A DNA stretch of 64,000 nucleotides from an uncultured Lachnospiraceae bacterium (lineage in GTDB: Bacteria; Bacillota; Clostridia; Lachnospirales; Lachnospiraceae): contig CANQFR010000001.1 of the NCBI GenBank assembly GCA_947599905.1, positions 31,062 to 95,061 on the forward strand. Reading direction: 5' to 3'. Below are positions 44,585 to 54,108 of this stretch, piece by piece. Position 1 is the first letter of the stretch, and each line of letters begins with the position of its first letter. The notes under the pieces were generated by a model. That model saw only the letters and a list, made by a program, of their open reading frames with translations. It ran no database searches and had not been told where the DNA came from. A program made the position numbers and the translations under genes.

Positions 44585-45472
44585 TCACTCAACCTCCAAA
44601 CCGTCGAAATTGGAATACTGCACGTTAAGCACCCTGTACTTTCCTACCTTATCAACCTTCACGTTGTGCCTGAATACGACAGCAGACACCTCATCGCCCT
44701 GCTTAAAATCACTTATCGAAAGAGTGCCTGTCGTGTCCTCGAAAAACAGCAACACATCCTCAATACCAAACGCACTGTACCAAGAATAAGAACAAAGCAA
44801 CGCCACATGGTCTTCCGAAAGACTAGACATCACAAGCATTTTAGTAAACTTAATGCAAGTGTTATCCGAATAACTGTCAAGATTATTCATTAACGTACCA
44901 TAACTTAAGATATCGCCATATTCAGCAGCGCCTGGCTCCTGATCCTCTCCTACAAGGATTTTCTGTGTTGCATTAAAGTCATCCTCTGTAAGCTTAGTAC
45001 CCCAAGGCATTGCCCCAAAATCCTTTAACTCCGCATTCTTCACATAATTCGCAAAACTGTCGCCATTCGGAGCCTTATCCGGCATAGGTGAGTTGCCCCA
45101 TACCTTTACGTCCGCATCCCACCTGGGAGTTTTTACAACTGGTGTAGGCGGCTCCGTAGACTCAGGCTCCTCCGTCGGGCCTGTGTAATCCACACGCCCA
45201 CTGTCTTGGTGAAGCCCTAAACTTGGATCATACGTCTCGGATGACTGTGCCTGCTCACTTGACTCCTCCGTCGGCTGTGTTAAGTCTTCAATAGGTGGCA
45301 GCTGGGCCTGCATTTCCGCCTCCCTTGAAGCCTGTTCAGCCTCCTCCTTCGCCTTCCTCGACATGTTCACACCCCTGATTACGAACACAACAACCAAAAG
45401 AACTATCACCACGATACCGACCTTTATCAGCGTCCTATGGTTCTCCACGAAATCGTAAAATTTATCCGACAA
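44585..45472 (-). CDS. Single-pass membrane protein
   Basis: About 295 residues if it starts at the TTG at 45472, which has AGGAGG 9 bases upstream; the frame is also open to a GTG at 45496. One transmembrane helix lies at about residues 16-36 with a basic residue on both sides. A Glu/Pro/Ser/Thr-rich linker follows (about 40-125), then an outer domain of ~165 residues. The layout is type II. No known domain. A component of an envelope complex is the likely role, judging by the lysozyme gene downstream. Confidence 0.7.
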   Translation of the reverse strand: MSDKFYDFVENHRTLIKVGIVVIVLLVVVFVIRGVNMSRKAKEEAEQASREAEMQAQLPPIEDLTQPTEESSEQAQSSETYDPSLGLHQDSGRVDYTGPTEEPESTEPPTPVVKTPRWDADVKVWGNSPMPDKAPNGDSFANYVKNAELKDFGAMPWGTKLTEDDFNATQKILVGEDQEPGAAEYGDILSYGTLMNNLDSYSDNTCIKFTKMLVMSSLSEDHVALLCSYSWYSAFGIEDVLLFFEDTTGTLSISDFKQGDEVSAVVFRHNVKVDKVGKYRVLNVQYSNFDGLEVE

Positions 45473-45497
45473 TGAAACCAACCTCCTATTCGACACC

Positions 45498-46433
45498 TTA
45501 ATCCCCTACAACAGGAACCTCAAGGTACATATCGTCAATCCTAACCTTATTCACGCCACCCTCCATTGACTGCTGAAGAAGCGTAAGCTTACTGTCCATA
45601 TTATCACACAGAAATACGAGATAAGCCAGCAAAGTACGTGCCTTATCGTCAAATTCACCATGATGCTGGAGCATGATTGCGACAATTTCAAGCCAGCCAT
45701 TATATCCATACCCCTGGATGATTGCGTCCCTGTCCAGCATCTCGATGCCAAGGTACCTGTGGGTCACGATCGCCGCATGCTGGTACACGCCAAGCTTGTT
45801 TTCCTGCGTCTTACCGATGTCATGGAACAATATGCCCAAGAAAAACAGGTCTATCACGTCCTGGGAAGCGAAGAACTGCGGATACAGGTTCCTTACGGTC
45901 ACCCCGTGCAACATCACCTTGTAAGTGTGAGCCATAAGCCCACCGATGCAGTTATCATGATGCGAGGAAGCCGCAAACGCCTTCTTAAACTCCGTGGCAA
46001 GAGCCTCGTTATTAAAAAGCACACACTCGGCGATGGCATAAGCCTTATCCGACACGCTCCTGCGGACAAGAGCCTTCAAAGCCTCCCAATACTGCGCTAC
46101 GTCATACCTCTGCTCCAAAAAATCATCCACTGGAACATCCACGGCGACAACCGTATTCAGGATTATGCTGGCCACATCATTGTAAACGTCATACTTGCCG
46201 GTTATCATGACAACGCTTCCAGCATACTCCTCAGTGGTCAAATTTGTAAACGCAGTGGAATTTCCCCACGCCTTAAACGGAACCTCTACCACTGACTGCA
46301 AAGAACCCTGGATGTAATCCGAACCAGTCTTTGTTTTAGCAACCTTGTAACCCTTGCAGAGAATCAAACCCTCCACAAGCTGGCCGGACTTGTATGACTG
46401 CAACATCTCCTTTGTAATCTTCGTATCACGCAT
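45498..46433 (-). CDS. YhaM-like OB-fold/HD-domain 3'-5' exonuclease
   Basis: 311 residues. Residues 15-100 have the form of an OB fold (LVEGLILCKGYKVAKTKTGSDYI...GKYDVY). The HD domain follows, with SSHHDNCIGGLMAHTYKVM, FLGILFHDIGKTQE (metal-binding His-Asp, near residue 205) and MLQHHGEFDDKA. This matches the Firmicutes exonuclease YhaM in order and spacing. YhaM degrades RNA, and also single-stranded DNA, from the 3' end with a metal. In this element it could turn over primers or mRNA. It overlaps the upstream gene by 8 bases. Confidence 0.87.
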   Translation of the reverse strand: MRDTKITKEMLQSYKSGQLVEGLILCKGYKVAKTKTGSDYIQGSLQSVVEVPFKAWGNSTAFTNLTTEEYAGSVVMITGKYDVYNDVASIILNTVVAVDVPVDDFLEQRYDVAQYWEALKALVRRSVSDKAYAIAECVLFNNEALATEFKKAFAASSHHDNCIGGLMAHTYKVMLHGVTVRNLYPQFFASQDVIDLFFLGILFHDIGKTQENKLGVYQHAAIVTHRYLGIEMLDRDAIIQGYGYNGWLEIVAIMLQHHGEFDDKARTLLAYLVFLCDNMDSKLTLLQQSMEGGVNKVRIDDMYLEVPVVGD

Positions 46434-46992
46434 TTGATTTAACCTCCTCTATACCTACAAAATATACCTTACTTGATTTAATGCCTTTATTCACGCAGAA
46501 CGTGACCTCATATCCTGCATCATCCGACTCTGGATAACCGAAAAGATACTTTCCTATCCTCTCGGCATACACATAATCCTCGCGGCATGCGAGAGCAAGT
46601 GCATCGATATAAAAATCTACCAACTTATCGCTTCCTACACGCCTATACCCAGAACTGTAGAGTATTGAATACAAACTCTCGCTATCAAGCACCGAAATGC
46701 TTTTCTTTACAACCTTATCGTTCTTATGCCGCCTGAAGAACCTATAACATGACCACCTCTGTGCCTCCAGCGTCACGCTGTGGGCAAGCACGAATAACGC
46801 ACATACGAACACCGCAAGCAGGAAATAAACCTGGAACGGAACCTTCGCCTTGTACAGAATGGTTACGAAAAGCGTCATCGCAACCACGTCAAGCGAATAC
46901 AATACAACAGGAACGAACCTCTTACGATTTCCGTAATCGACTATCTCGTTCATACTCGTACCCCACAAAGTAGGGCAATCCTTTAAAAGCAT
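46426..46992 (-). CDS. Membrane protein with two helices near the N-terminus
   Basis: 188 residues from the ATG at 46992, with GGAGG 8 bases upstream. A frame open to 47073 lacks a ribosome site. Two transmembrane segments at about residues 25-70 make a hairpin, followed by a cytoplasmic domain of ~110 residues. No recognised motif. The downstream end overlaps the YhaM-like gene. Confidence 0.7.
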   Translation of the reverse strand: MLLKDCPTLWGTSMNEIVDYGNRKRFVPVVLYSLDVVAMTLFVTILYKAKVPFQVYFLLAVFVCALFVLAHSVTLEAQRWSCYRFFRRHKNDKVVKKSISVLDSESLYSILYSSGYRRVGSDKLVDFYIDALALACREDYVYAERIGKYLFGYPESDDAGYEVTFCVNKGIKSSKVYFVGIEEVKSNA

Positions 46993-47005
46993 TTTAATAC
47001 CTCCA

Positions 47006-47383
47006 TTAGCAAAGCGTATATAACATATCACCCTCGAGCTGGACGTCTCGGCTAAAGTACCCCTTGACGTCATCCTTCTCGAATAGAGTTAGAAACGGGC
47101 GAACCTGCTGCTGCATCAAAACACCCATTCTCACAGTTTTTTTCTTCGTCTTGGCATACACCACAACATTGTTTACTGATTCTTCATCCGTCTGACGTAT
47201 CCTGTCATGTGCCTTAAACATCGTCCGAAGCATGTTTAACTTATACTTCTGCGGTGTCGAACAAAGAACAAAGCACGGAAACTGCATTCCCTCTTTTGCG
47301 TAACGGCTTACGTCACCAGTCAAGCCCTCCTGTATGAAATCCCTCTTATCCTCGTATAACTCATAACCGACATGCTGTTCCAT
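47006..47383 (-). CDS. Small unknown protein
   Basis: 125 residues from the ATG at 47383, 9 bases after GGAGGTG. The frame upstream to 47422 overlaps the preceding gene. Mixed charge, with basic KTKKKTVRMG near residue 80, so nucleic-acid binding is possible. No defined domain. Confidence 0.65.
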   Translation of the reverse strand: MEQHVGYELYEDKRDFIQEGLTGDVSRYAKEGMQFPCFVLCSTPQKYKLNMLRTMFKAHDRIRQTDEESVNNVVVYAKTKKKTVRMGVLMQQQVRPFLTLFEKDDVKGYFSRDVQLEGDMLYTLC

Positions 47384-47388
47384 ATAAA

Positions 47389-48015
47389 TTACACCTCCGT
47401 CACAAGCATTCCCTCGAACCACTTTTCAAGAGGATACCCCTTCCAGTTTTCTGCCTGTATTACCCTCGCAGTTACGGATGAAACACAATCCTGCCAGCCA
47501 CGCCTGCCTACCGCAAGACCCTTTATCGCAGGAACAAACATCAAACCGAAAAGCTCGCCGTCCCTCATTCCTGCGCTCAATACCCTCACGTTATCCAGAG
47601 TCACTGAATTTACCATTTTGCCAGAGTAAATCAATAAATCTGAATCGACCTCGCCGTCTCTGTCAAGTACCCCGCTGAACGAGAGCATTCCGTCCTTCAC
47701 TGGAAATGACTCAAGAAAACCTACACGGAGCGAACCATCGTCTACCTGGCAGCTACAGGACAGGTCGCTTATATCTCCGTCCACGAAATCACGCTCGAAC
47801 AGAATCGTATTGACTGGCATGTACGTCCGCATGAAGTTATCTTCATCCTTATCCATGCACAGAACGTTGCTCATTAACTTGTTCCTGTCCGACTTCTTAA
47901 GCACAGAAATCATGACTGGACTTCCTACAACGAATTTATAATACTCACAGCCGTCTTCCACAACAACCTCGGAAAAACCGGAAATGGCCAGCTTATTAAG
48001 ACCATAAAAAAGCAT
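47389..48015 (-). CDS. Unknown protein
   Basis: 208 residues, beta-rich and acidic in the middle, no membrane segment or recognised motif. It follows the DNA polymerase gene by one base, so it is almost certainly cotranscribed with it. A polymerase partner is possible but nothing in the sequence shows it. Confidence 0.67.
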   Translation of the reverse strand: MLFYGLNKLAISGFSEVVVEDGCEYYKFVVGSPVMISVLKKSDRNKLMSNVLCMDKDEDNFMRTYMPVNTILFERDFVDGDISDLSCSCQVDDGSLRVGFLESFPVKDGMLSFSGVLDRDGEVDSDLLIYSGKMVNSVTLDNVRVLSAGMRDGELFGLMFVPAIKGLAVGRRGWQDCVSSVTARVIQAENWKGYPLEKWFEGMLVTEV

Positions 48016-48016
48016 T

Positions 48017-51000
48017 TTACTTTACCCCTTTGCTGTTGAAATATTGTATGTACATATCCTGTATAATGCTGACTTCTGACGAAGCAAGCCATACCTGAGT
48101 CCTTAAAAGCCTTCTCTGGTTATTATCCTTTATGTAAAGCTGGTACCCATCTCCATTTGTATTGCAATGTGACCTCAAAAAGTTCATATACTGCGGCTCC
48201 ACGAACAGAACTGTCACAATCTTTAGCTCCGTATCGACATACATACCCAAAGTGTCGACACGCAAATCCTTACGCCGCTGCTTTTCATCATCCGTGATCG
48301 TGTCATCATCCTCCGGCGTGATTTCCATGCTTCCAACCTTGTTCATAGAAGCCTCGGCGTTAAATTCCTCAATACTCAGCAGGTTCACCTTAGACCTGTC
48401 AACGTCGTGCAACATACAATACTGAGTTAACGCTGACTGCGTTTCACTTGCTGGCTTAAAGGAACGTATAATCTCACCAGAGTCATCGAGCAACACCTTC
48501 TGGATGTGATACGCCTTATCGAGGTAGGATTCCATACCACTCAAATAGTCTATTCCTGCCTCGAAAGGATGCTCAGACAAATATTCCGAAACGCCCTTCT
48601 CATAATGCCCTGAATCCTGCTTCAGGCAGTCCAGCACCTTCGTATTCAAAGCAGGCTTTATTTCAAGACCCTGGCTTAAAGGGTCGAGTATCTGATTACG
48701 TATATCTCTAACCTCGAATTCTTCAAGCATATCTGGAACCTTATCACAAAACTCCCTGCCGTCATGATGCCAATCAGGATACCCTGTCTCACCATATTTT
48801 TCAACCCACTCCCACTGCAAACGAATAGGAATCTCGGTCGACTTCGCCTCATACCAAGACATCCCAAATCCGCACCCCATGTAAAGCGGACACCAGCCAG
48901 GAATCGTCACCTCAAATTCCTCACGGACTGCCTTAAGCCACTTCATAGGATCTATGTCATTTGAAATTTCACAGAGCATTTCATCATGTATGAAACCAGA
49001 AATAAGTACCTTACCAAGCCAGCCTTCCCTACAGATGCGCTTAAACACCCTGCCTGCCGCCGTTTTGTAAATATCAGCGGCTGTATTGTGAGTTACAATA
49101 CCGTCCGCAACATAAAATCCACCATCTGTATTGCACACATCTGCCATAGGAATAAGCTCGTCCGTTACCTCAACAGATTCAGCAAGCATACACTTACCAA
49201 AAACCTTTTCTTCAGTTTGACACTCTAACTGAAGTCCTCTTTTCTGCTTATCTTCATTCATAAAACCAATACGATAAAGAAAATCTGGATTATCATTTGT
49301 TTTTATCTGAAGTACATAACGATCATCATACTCCCTGATATGAGAACGTACCCCGAAAAACATTAAGGCTACTTGCATGTCCTCGACTAACTGATGAAAA
49401 TCATCCTGCTTTCCAAAAACGCAAGTTATAGACTTACCGGAAATACCGCCATCTCCGTCGAAGTAACCGCATAAGAACCCACGAAGAACCTCAGTATCCA
49501 TAAAGATATTCTTATGTATTTTATGTCTTATATCAAGAGAAAGAATCTCTCTTACAAGAGACTCACTATAAACAGACAACCTAGTCATCCGTTCATTCCT
49601 GCCATCTCGCAAATCTCCGGCTGTCTCCTTGTAATTCAAATTCTTCATACAATCTCTAAGTTCTTGCAAAATATTAAACTCATGCTCTGCCACAAACTGA
49701 GTTATATAATCAGAACCATTCTCACGCGAAAAAACACTTCCATCAGAAGCCAACCTACCCAAAAATAAACCTATTTTGTATGACTCACCTATACTTGCCA
49801 AAAATACATTATTTGCATTATTAGACTCACTGTACTCAGTATCATCATACTCATAAGTATAATCACCTGGTTCGTAATTCTGGTTTATAATAATACGATG
49901 AGGATTTGCATACTCAGACGTTGTATGCAAATGTTGCGCCTCAACCCACATTGTGCCACCCTTCTTAGTAGATACAAGAAACTTATGATTCGGACTACAA
50001 ATCATAGTCTGACCGCCCCTGAACTTAATGACAATCTTTCTCTTCATACCAGCGTCCAACACATCACCATTTGTCCAATCTACACCATTCCAAACGGTAA
50101 CATTCAGACCAAGCACGTCGCCCAACTTTACTATTCCAAACTCCTTTGTTAGAATACGTGTTTCCAAACTTTGGCACCCTTGGATCACATGGTTTCCCGC
50201 TTGCCTCCTTATAGCTGCTTCGGAGAAATCAGCCCTATGGTAATAACGTCTTCTTCCGAAAAACGTTTCTGTATACCCCTCTGTCACACCATGATTTCTG
50301 TGGTATTCAAACCAATCCCTTATATCCTCCTGACCTTTAAAATAAGCCGCCCTCAGAGCCGCCGCCTTCCTAGTATTCTCCATGGAAGCCTCACCGAAAA
50401 CACGTACCCCAAGTGATTCATCACCCATGCCATATGGCAATCCGAAATTGATACCTTTTGCAGCTTTACGAAGCTTCTTGGTTACAGCCGCATATGGAAC
50501 GCCGTACATATGAGCTGCCTGGTATGTATGATAATCAAAATCAGGGTCTGCAAAGCTCTTCATGATATTCTTGTTGCCAACCATGCTGCCAAGCACACGG
50601 TATTCCACTGAAGAATAGTCCGTATCAAACATGTAATACCCCGGCCTGGGTACGACATTCTGCTTAACTGGGTCACTGTATGACTGGTAGTTAGGAGACT
50701 TGATTGACACACGCCCGGTTTCCGTGCCGTACTGCTGCACTTCGCTGAACAAATACCCGTCATAAGTCATTGTCTCAGGAAACTTATCAATTATCTTACG
50801 TACCCCTTCTTCCTTGCGGTATTCAAGCAAATACTGGCAAAAAGGATACATCGGCTCTCCGTCAATATTCGTCAAATCAGCAAGCTTATTCAGAGTCTCC
50901 TTATTCGTTGTCGGCCTTCCAGACTTCCTATCAATCTGCTCTGGGATTCCAAGCTCCGTGTACATGATTTTTAACAACTGCTTGGAAGAATTCGGATTAA

Positions 51001-52474
51001 AGTCATACCCAACGATATCCTTCATCTTCTGCATGTACATCGCCTGGTTAGCCGCCACCTGCTTTGTCATCTTCTCAATATTGTTCACGTCGATATGGTG
51101 ACCCATGAACTCCTGATAGGCGACTGCGAAAGTGAAAGCCACCTCTATTTCGTAAACCTTTGCAGCACCGTAACGGTTCAAAAGGTCTGACTTGATCGCA
51201 TAAGACAACAGACCGTTCGTGTTATCGGTATCGGCGCAGGCATACAGCCTTACAAGCTCATAAGGCAAGTCCCAGAACTTCACGTCCGACTCACCCCAAG
51301 AATTTGCACGAACCAAATCGGACAACTCCAAGGAATCCCTACCCAAAAGTAGCTTGGCGTTATCCTTCAAGCCGACATGCCAATCCTTCCTTTCAGCACC
51401 ATACGTCAACTTAAGAATTGCCATGGTATCATGGACGATATTGGCATTTATATTGTAAATATAGGCTACCTTCCAGTCGAATGAAGCATTATGGGCAACA
51501 AGCGGCTTACCTTCAAGTATAGGCCTCATGTAATGCTCCATGAAATAGAAATGATCCCCTCCGCAGAGATTCTCAACCAGCTTCATCTGCATTGGGAAGA
51601 AAAATGACTCACCATACTTAACCGACAGGACTATTCCTACAGCCTGATCGGCCTGTCCGATGCGTGACTTGAAATTGATGTTCAGACCTGTGGTCTCAGT
51701 ATCGTAATAGACATACCCGTCATAGTTCCTTATGTAATTGCAGACGTCCTCAAGGCTCGCCTCGTCGACAATCCTGTAATCCTTGCCAAGAAGCCACGAA
51801 AACTCCTTGTCTGGATGTGCCGCAACCACTTCCTCAATGGAAGAATACAGTGCAGAACCAAAATTCCCAATAGAAGCCTTCTCCACCTTTGATAAAACAT
51901 CATGCGGCTTAAAGCCAAGATAACACTCATTGAACTGGAAACCGCTGCTTACCCCGTCCTTTATGGCATAAAACAGCCTCGTCTGCATACCCTTATCTTC
52001 CACAAGCTCTATATCGAAATACGGTGAGCTGACTTTCAGGTAACACACAGTATCCATGTAAAGATGTACTTCCATGCCGTCCACAGTGTACTTCTTAAGG
52101 GCTTCCGCCTCGAAAGTGCCAGAAGCGTCCGTAAGGCCAGTGTACCCCTGCTCGTTTACAGACCTGCAATTCACCTTACAGTACCTAACAAGAGCGCCAA
52201 GCCTGCAAAACAAATCCTTGTTCACAGGGCACTTCTCACCATTATTCTTAGCCGTCTCCACATTCACGTTGGACATTTTTATATCCACACGCCGACTCTC
52301 CAATGCGTTAGGGTCTATCTCGTCCGACATTTCCGCATTACTCATTAAAATAGTGGCGTCGAACAACCCTGACGAACACATTATGAGCTTCATCACCGGT
52401 GAAGTATCGACGCCGACAACATCATACTTGTAAGCCCTATTATTGAATTTATAAACAATATTACCGACCAGCAT
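48017..52474 (-). CDS. polA: Family A DNA polymerase with 3'-5' exonuclease, interrupted by an intein
   Basis: 1485 residues, of which 364 are intein (residues 767-1130); the mature enzyme is about 1121. A novel ~240-residue N-terminal region is followed by a DEDD exonuclease (YYDTETTG near 256, VAHNASFDW, YACADTD). Then come polymerase motifs: A, DYSSVEYR (near 620); B, KAAKGINFGLPYG (near 673); C, HDE (near 1165). The intein splits the conserved IQG-TAAD segment. All catalytic residues are present, so splicing should restore a working replicative polymerase. About 300 residues after motif C are extra compared with bacterial Pol I. It has no 5' nuclease domain. Confidence 0.95.
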   Translation of the reverse strand: MLVGNIVYKFNNRAYKYDVVGVDTSPVMKLIMCSSGLFDATILMSNAEMSDEIDPNALESRRVDIKMSNVNVETAKNNGEKCPVNKDLFCRLGALVRYCKVNCRSVNEQGYTGLTDASGTFEAEALKKYTVDGMEVHLYMDTVCYLKVSSPYFDIELVEDKGMQTRLFYAIKDGVSSGFQFNECYLGFKPHDVLSKVEKASIGNFGSALYSSIEEVVAAHPDKEFSWLLGKDYRIVDEASLEDVCNYIRNYDGYVYYDTETTGLNINFKSRIGQADQAVGIVLSVKYGESFFFPMQMKLVENLCGGDHFYFMEHYMRPILEGKPLVAHNASFDWKVAYIYNINANIVHDTMAILKLTYGAERKDWHVGLKDNAKLLLGRDSLELSDLVRANSWGESDVKFWDLPYELVRLYACADTDNTNGLLSYAIKSDLLNRYGAAKVYEIEVAFTFAVAYQEFMGHHIDVNNIEKMTKQVAANQAMYMQKMKDIVGYDFNPNSSKQLLKIMYTELGIPEQIDRKSGRPTTNKETLNKLADLTNIDGEPMYPFCQYLLEYRKEEGVRKIIDKFPETMTYDGYLFSEVQQYGTETGRVSIKSPNYQSYSDPVKQNVVPRPGYYMFDTDYSSVEYRVLGSMVGNKNIMKSFADPDFDYHTYQAAHMYGVPYAAVTKKLRKAAKGINFGLPYGMGDESLGVRVFGEASMENTRKAAALRAAYFKGQEDIRDWFEYHRNHGVTEGYTETFFGRRRYYHRADFSEAAIRRQAGNHVIQGCQSLETRILTKEFGIVKLGDVLGLNVTVWNGVDWTNGDVLDAGMKRKIVIKFRGGQTMICSPNHKFLVSTKKGGTMWVEAQHLHTTSEYANPHRIIINQNYEPGDYTYEYDDTEYSESNNANNVFLASIGESYKIGLFLGRLASDGSVFSRENGSDYITQFVAEHEFNILQELRDCMKNLNYKETAGDLRDGRNERMTRLSVYSESLVREILSLDIRHKIHKNIFMDTEVLRGFLCGYFDGDGGISGKSITCVFGKQDDFHQLVEDMQVALMFFGVRSHIREYDDRYVLQIKTNDNPDFLYRIGFMNEDKQKRGLQLECQTEEKVFGKCMLAESVEVTDELIPMADVCNTDGGFYVADGIVTHNTAADIYKTAAGRVFKRICREGWLGKVLISGFIHDEMLCEISNDIDPMKWLKAVREEFEVTIPGWCPLYMGCGFGMSWYEAKSTEIPIRLQWEWVEKYGETGYPDWHHDGREFCDKVPDMLEEFEVRDIRNQILDPLSQGLEIKPALNTKVLDCLKQDSGHYEKGVSEYLSEHPFEAGIDYLSGMESYLDKAYHIQKVLLDDSGEIIRSFKPASETQSALTQYCMLHDVDRSKVNLLSIEEFNAEASMNKVGSMEITPEDDDTITDDEKQRRKDLRVDTLGMYVDTELKIVTVLFVEPQYMNFLRSHCNTNGDGYQLYIKDNNQRRLLRTQVWLASSEVSIIQDMYIQYFNSKGVK
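49085..50176 (-). mobile_element. Intein with LAGLIDADG homing endonuclease in DNA polymerase
   Basis: 364 codons from Cys1 (50176-50174) to the terminal His-Asn (49087-49085), with Thr as the first residue after it. Splicing blocks visible are the N-terminal CQSLETRIL, block B-like SPNHKFLV, and the C-terminal VADGIVTHN. Two dodecapeptides, IGLFLGRLASDGS and LRGFLCGYFDGDGG, mark an intact DOD endonuclease that would cut intein-less alleles. The DNA is more A/T-rich than the flanking exteins and has only one GGGGTA, in line with horizontal arrival. Confidence 0.95.
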
Positions 52475-52506
52475 GACAACCTACCCCTTATTTATCCGCC
52501 TTGATT

Positions 52507-52938
52507 TTAATCTAACGTAAGACCGCTCAACTTTTTCTTAGAATCCAGCTTCGATTCCACCGCAAGTGCCTTCGCCTTCACGGTCGGATTCGACACGAAT
52601 GAGTACTCAATGGGAACCTCGTCCAGCATTGCCATCATCTTGAACAAATCCTCCCTGTACTCCGCCTTCGCCTCGCAGTCCCTTACCCACTTTAAAACGA
52701 CTGAGCTGCTGATCTCAAATGTTACATGGCCTACCTCCTTGAAGCCGGACTCTGAAATCATACCCCTTAAACGCAGTATTCCCTGGCGCACGCCATACAA
52801 CACCGACCTGTATGTATTGCCAATCACGTCACGTTCATCCGTCTTCACACGGGCTACATGCGTATCAACCACCTTGTTATCACGAATTATTAGGACTGCA
52901 CAAATATCCTTTACCACAGCCGTACTTACAAGAATCAT
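52507..52938 (-). CDS. Small protein, possible RNase H-fold
   Basis: 143 residues. The order of elements is two N-terminal strands (VVKDICAVLIIRDNKVV), a helix NTYRSVLYGVRQGILRL, a strand VTFEISSSVVLKWV, and a last VSNPTVKAKALAVES. This resembles an RNase H-like fold, where the second helix and the DS-type strand would carry acidic residues. The aspartates are not all at the expected sites, so it may be inactive, or the resemblance may be false. It lies directly upstream of the polymerase gene. Its start overlaps the sigma-like gene by 4 bases. Confidence 0.6.
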   Translation of the reverse strand: MILVSTAVVKDICAVLIIRDNKVVDTHVARVKTDERDVIGNTYRSVLYGVRQGILRLRGMISESGFKEVGHVTFEISSSVVLKWVRDCEAKAEYREDLFKMMAMLDEVPIEYSFVSNPTVKAKALAVESKLDSKKKLSGLTLD

Positions 52939-54080
52939 AATAAACCTGCCTCCGTCTTTTTCTCTTCAACTTGCTTTATTTCTATTTCCTCAACAGGAAA
53001 ACTGAAATCAAAGCTTCCAAATTTTATATTAGACAGCCGACTCGTATCCCTTCCTGCGCTAGATATTAAATAGATGTTTTCACTTCCGCAATTAAGCAAA
53101 GAACCGTTCATCAGCCGCAACACATTCAAAGTTATTTCAAGCTTTATTGCCTCATACCAATCGAACAAATCTGCGTCAACCTCGCTCACCAGACCACCCG
53201 GTGTGCGCAGCCTGTAATCCTCATTCGCAATGAGTTTCAGCGGATTTGACGTATCAGAATCCACCATGTCGATGCACATGTCGAAAATATGTGAGTACCC
53301 AACCTTATAAACTGCCTTGTTCGGAACTGGAACCTTCCAGCACACCGCCCAAGGCTCTATGTCTGCATCCTGTACCTTAAGTCCAGTATGCCTATTCATT
53401 AAAGTATACCTGGAACTGTAAAATGGCTTCCTGTTCACGTCTCGGAGCCTCTTCCATTCACAGTTATGCTCCGTTGACAAAAACTGCCGCATATACCCCT
53501 CGTAACGCCTATACAACAGCCTTACTTTCGGTGTAAAGTCCACCACCGTCCTAGCGCACTCCCTGAGAGACTTTTTGAACTGCTCCTCGTAATTAAAATG
53601 CCTTTCACCTTTTTCACGTCCATTTACAAGCTCATTTGCGAACATGTAAAAATCTTTTACATATTCTATCATCAGGAACTCCAGATCGCCAGAGTCCTCT
53701 GTCTTACTTGTCTTATCAAGCAACTTATCAAGAAAGACAGGGTCATCCGGCATTCCTATCTTGACTCCCTCTTTCTTTGGAACATTATTCAGATAAATTG
53801 AATCATCTGAAAAATCATCTAGTACAACCTTCTTATTGTATCTCTTAAGTATAGTCCTTGCTAACTTAAGTATGTAATCATGCAGGCTACCCTTTTCAGG
53901 GTCAAAATTATCTAACGCATGAAGTGAAGCCTCATGCATTGCCAACTCATAATCAAATGGATTGAACCTACGAAAATATGCAACATTTTCCTCTACCTCA
54001 CGCAGTACTTGAATTATGAACTCAGGACTTACTTCCTTCCTGCTGAAAGCAAAACTACTTAGAGTCGATTTCTGCCGCAT
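52935..54080 (-). CDS. Protein with sigma factor region 2-like N-terminus
   Basis: About 381 residues from the ATG at 54080, downstream of a GGTGG site; GTG codons further upstream are less likely. Residues 40-80 (LAMHEASLHALDNFDPEKG, then SLHDYILKLARTILKR) match the core-binding helix of sigma region 2, where the FDPxxGS...YxxxxAR pattern is typical. I see no clear region 4 helix-turn-helix in the remaining 300 residues. It could be a diverged sigma that directs host polymerase to element promoters, or a non-sigma protein with a chance match. It is in the polymerase operon. Confidence 0.6.
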   Translation of the reverse strand: MRQKSTLSSFAFSRKEVSPEFIIQVLREVEENVAYFRRFNPFDYELAMHEASLHALDNFDPEKGSLHDYILKLARTILKRYNKKVVLDDFSDDSIYLNNVPKKEGVKIGMPDDPVFLDKLLDKTSKTEDSGDLEFLMIEYVKDFYMFANELVNGREKGERHFNYEEQFKKSLRECARTVVDFTPKVRLLYRRYEGYMRQFLSTEHNCEWKRLRDVNRKPFYSSRYTLMNRHTGLKVQDADIEPWAVCWKVPVPNKAVYKVGYSHIFDMCIDMVDSDTSNPLKLIANEDYRLRTPGGLVSEVDADLFDWYEAIKLEITLNVLRLMNGSLLNCGSENIYLISSAGRDTSRLSNIKFGSFDFSFPVEEIEIKQVEEKKTEAGLL

Positions 54081-54108
54081 GACACATATCACCACCGTTT
54101 AAAAATTC

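Noticed and set aside
49085-50176. Group I intron or frameshift in the polymerase gene
   Set aside because: The insertion is in frame without stops, starts with Cys, ends His-Asn and has splicing and LAGLIDADG blocks, so it is an intein.
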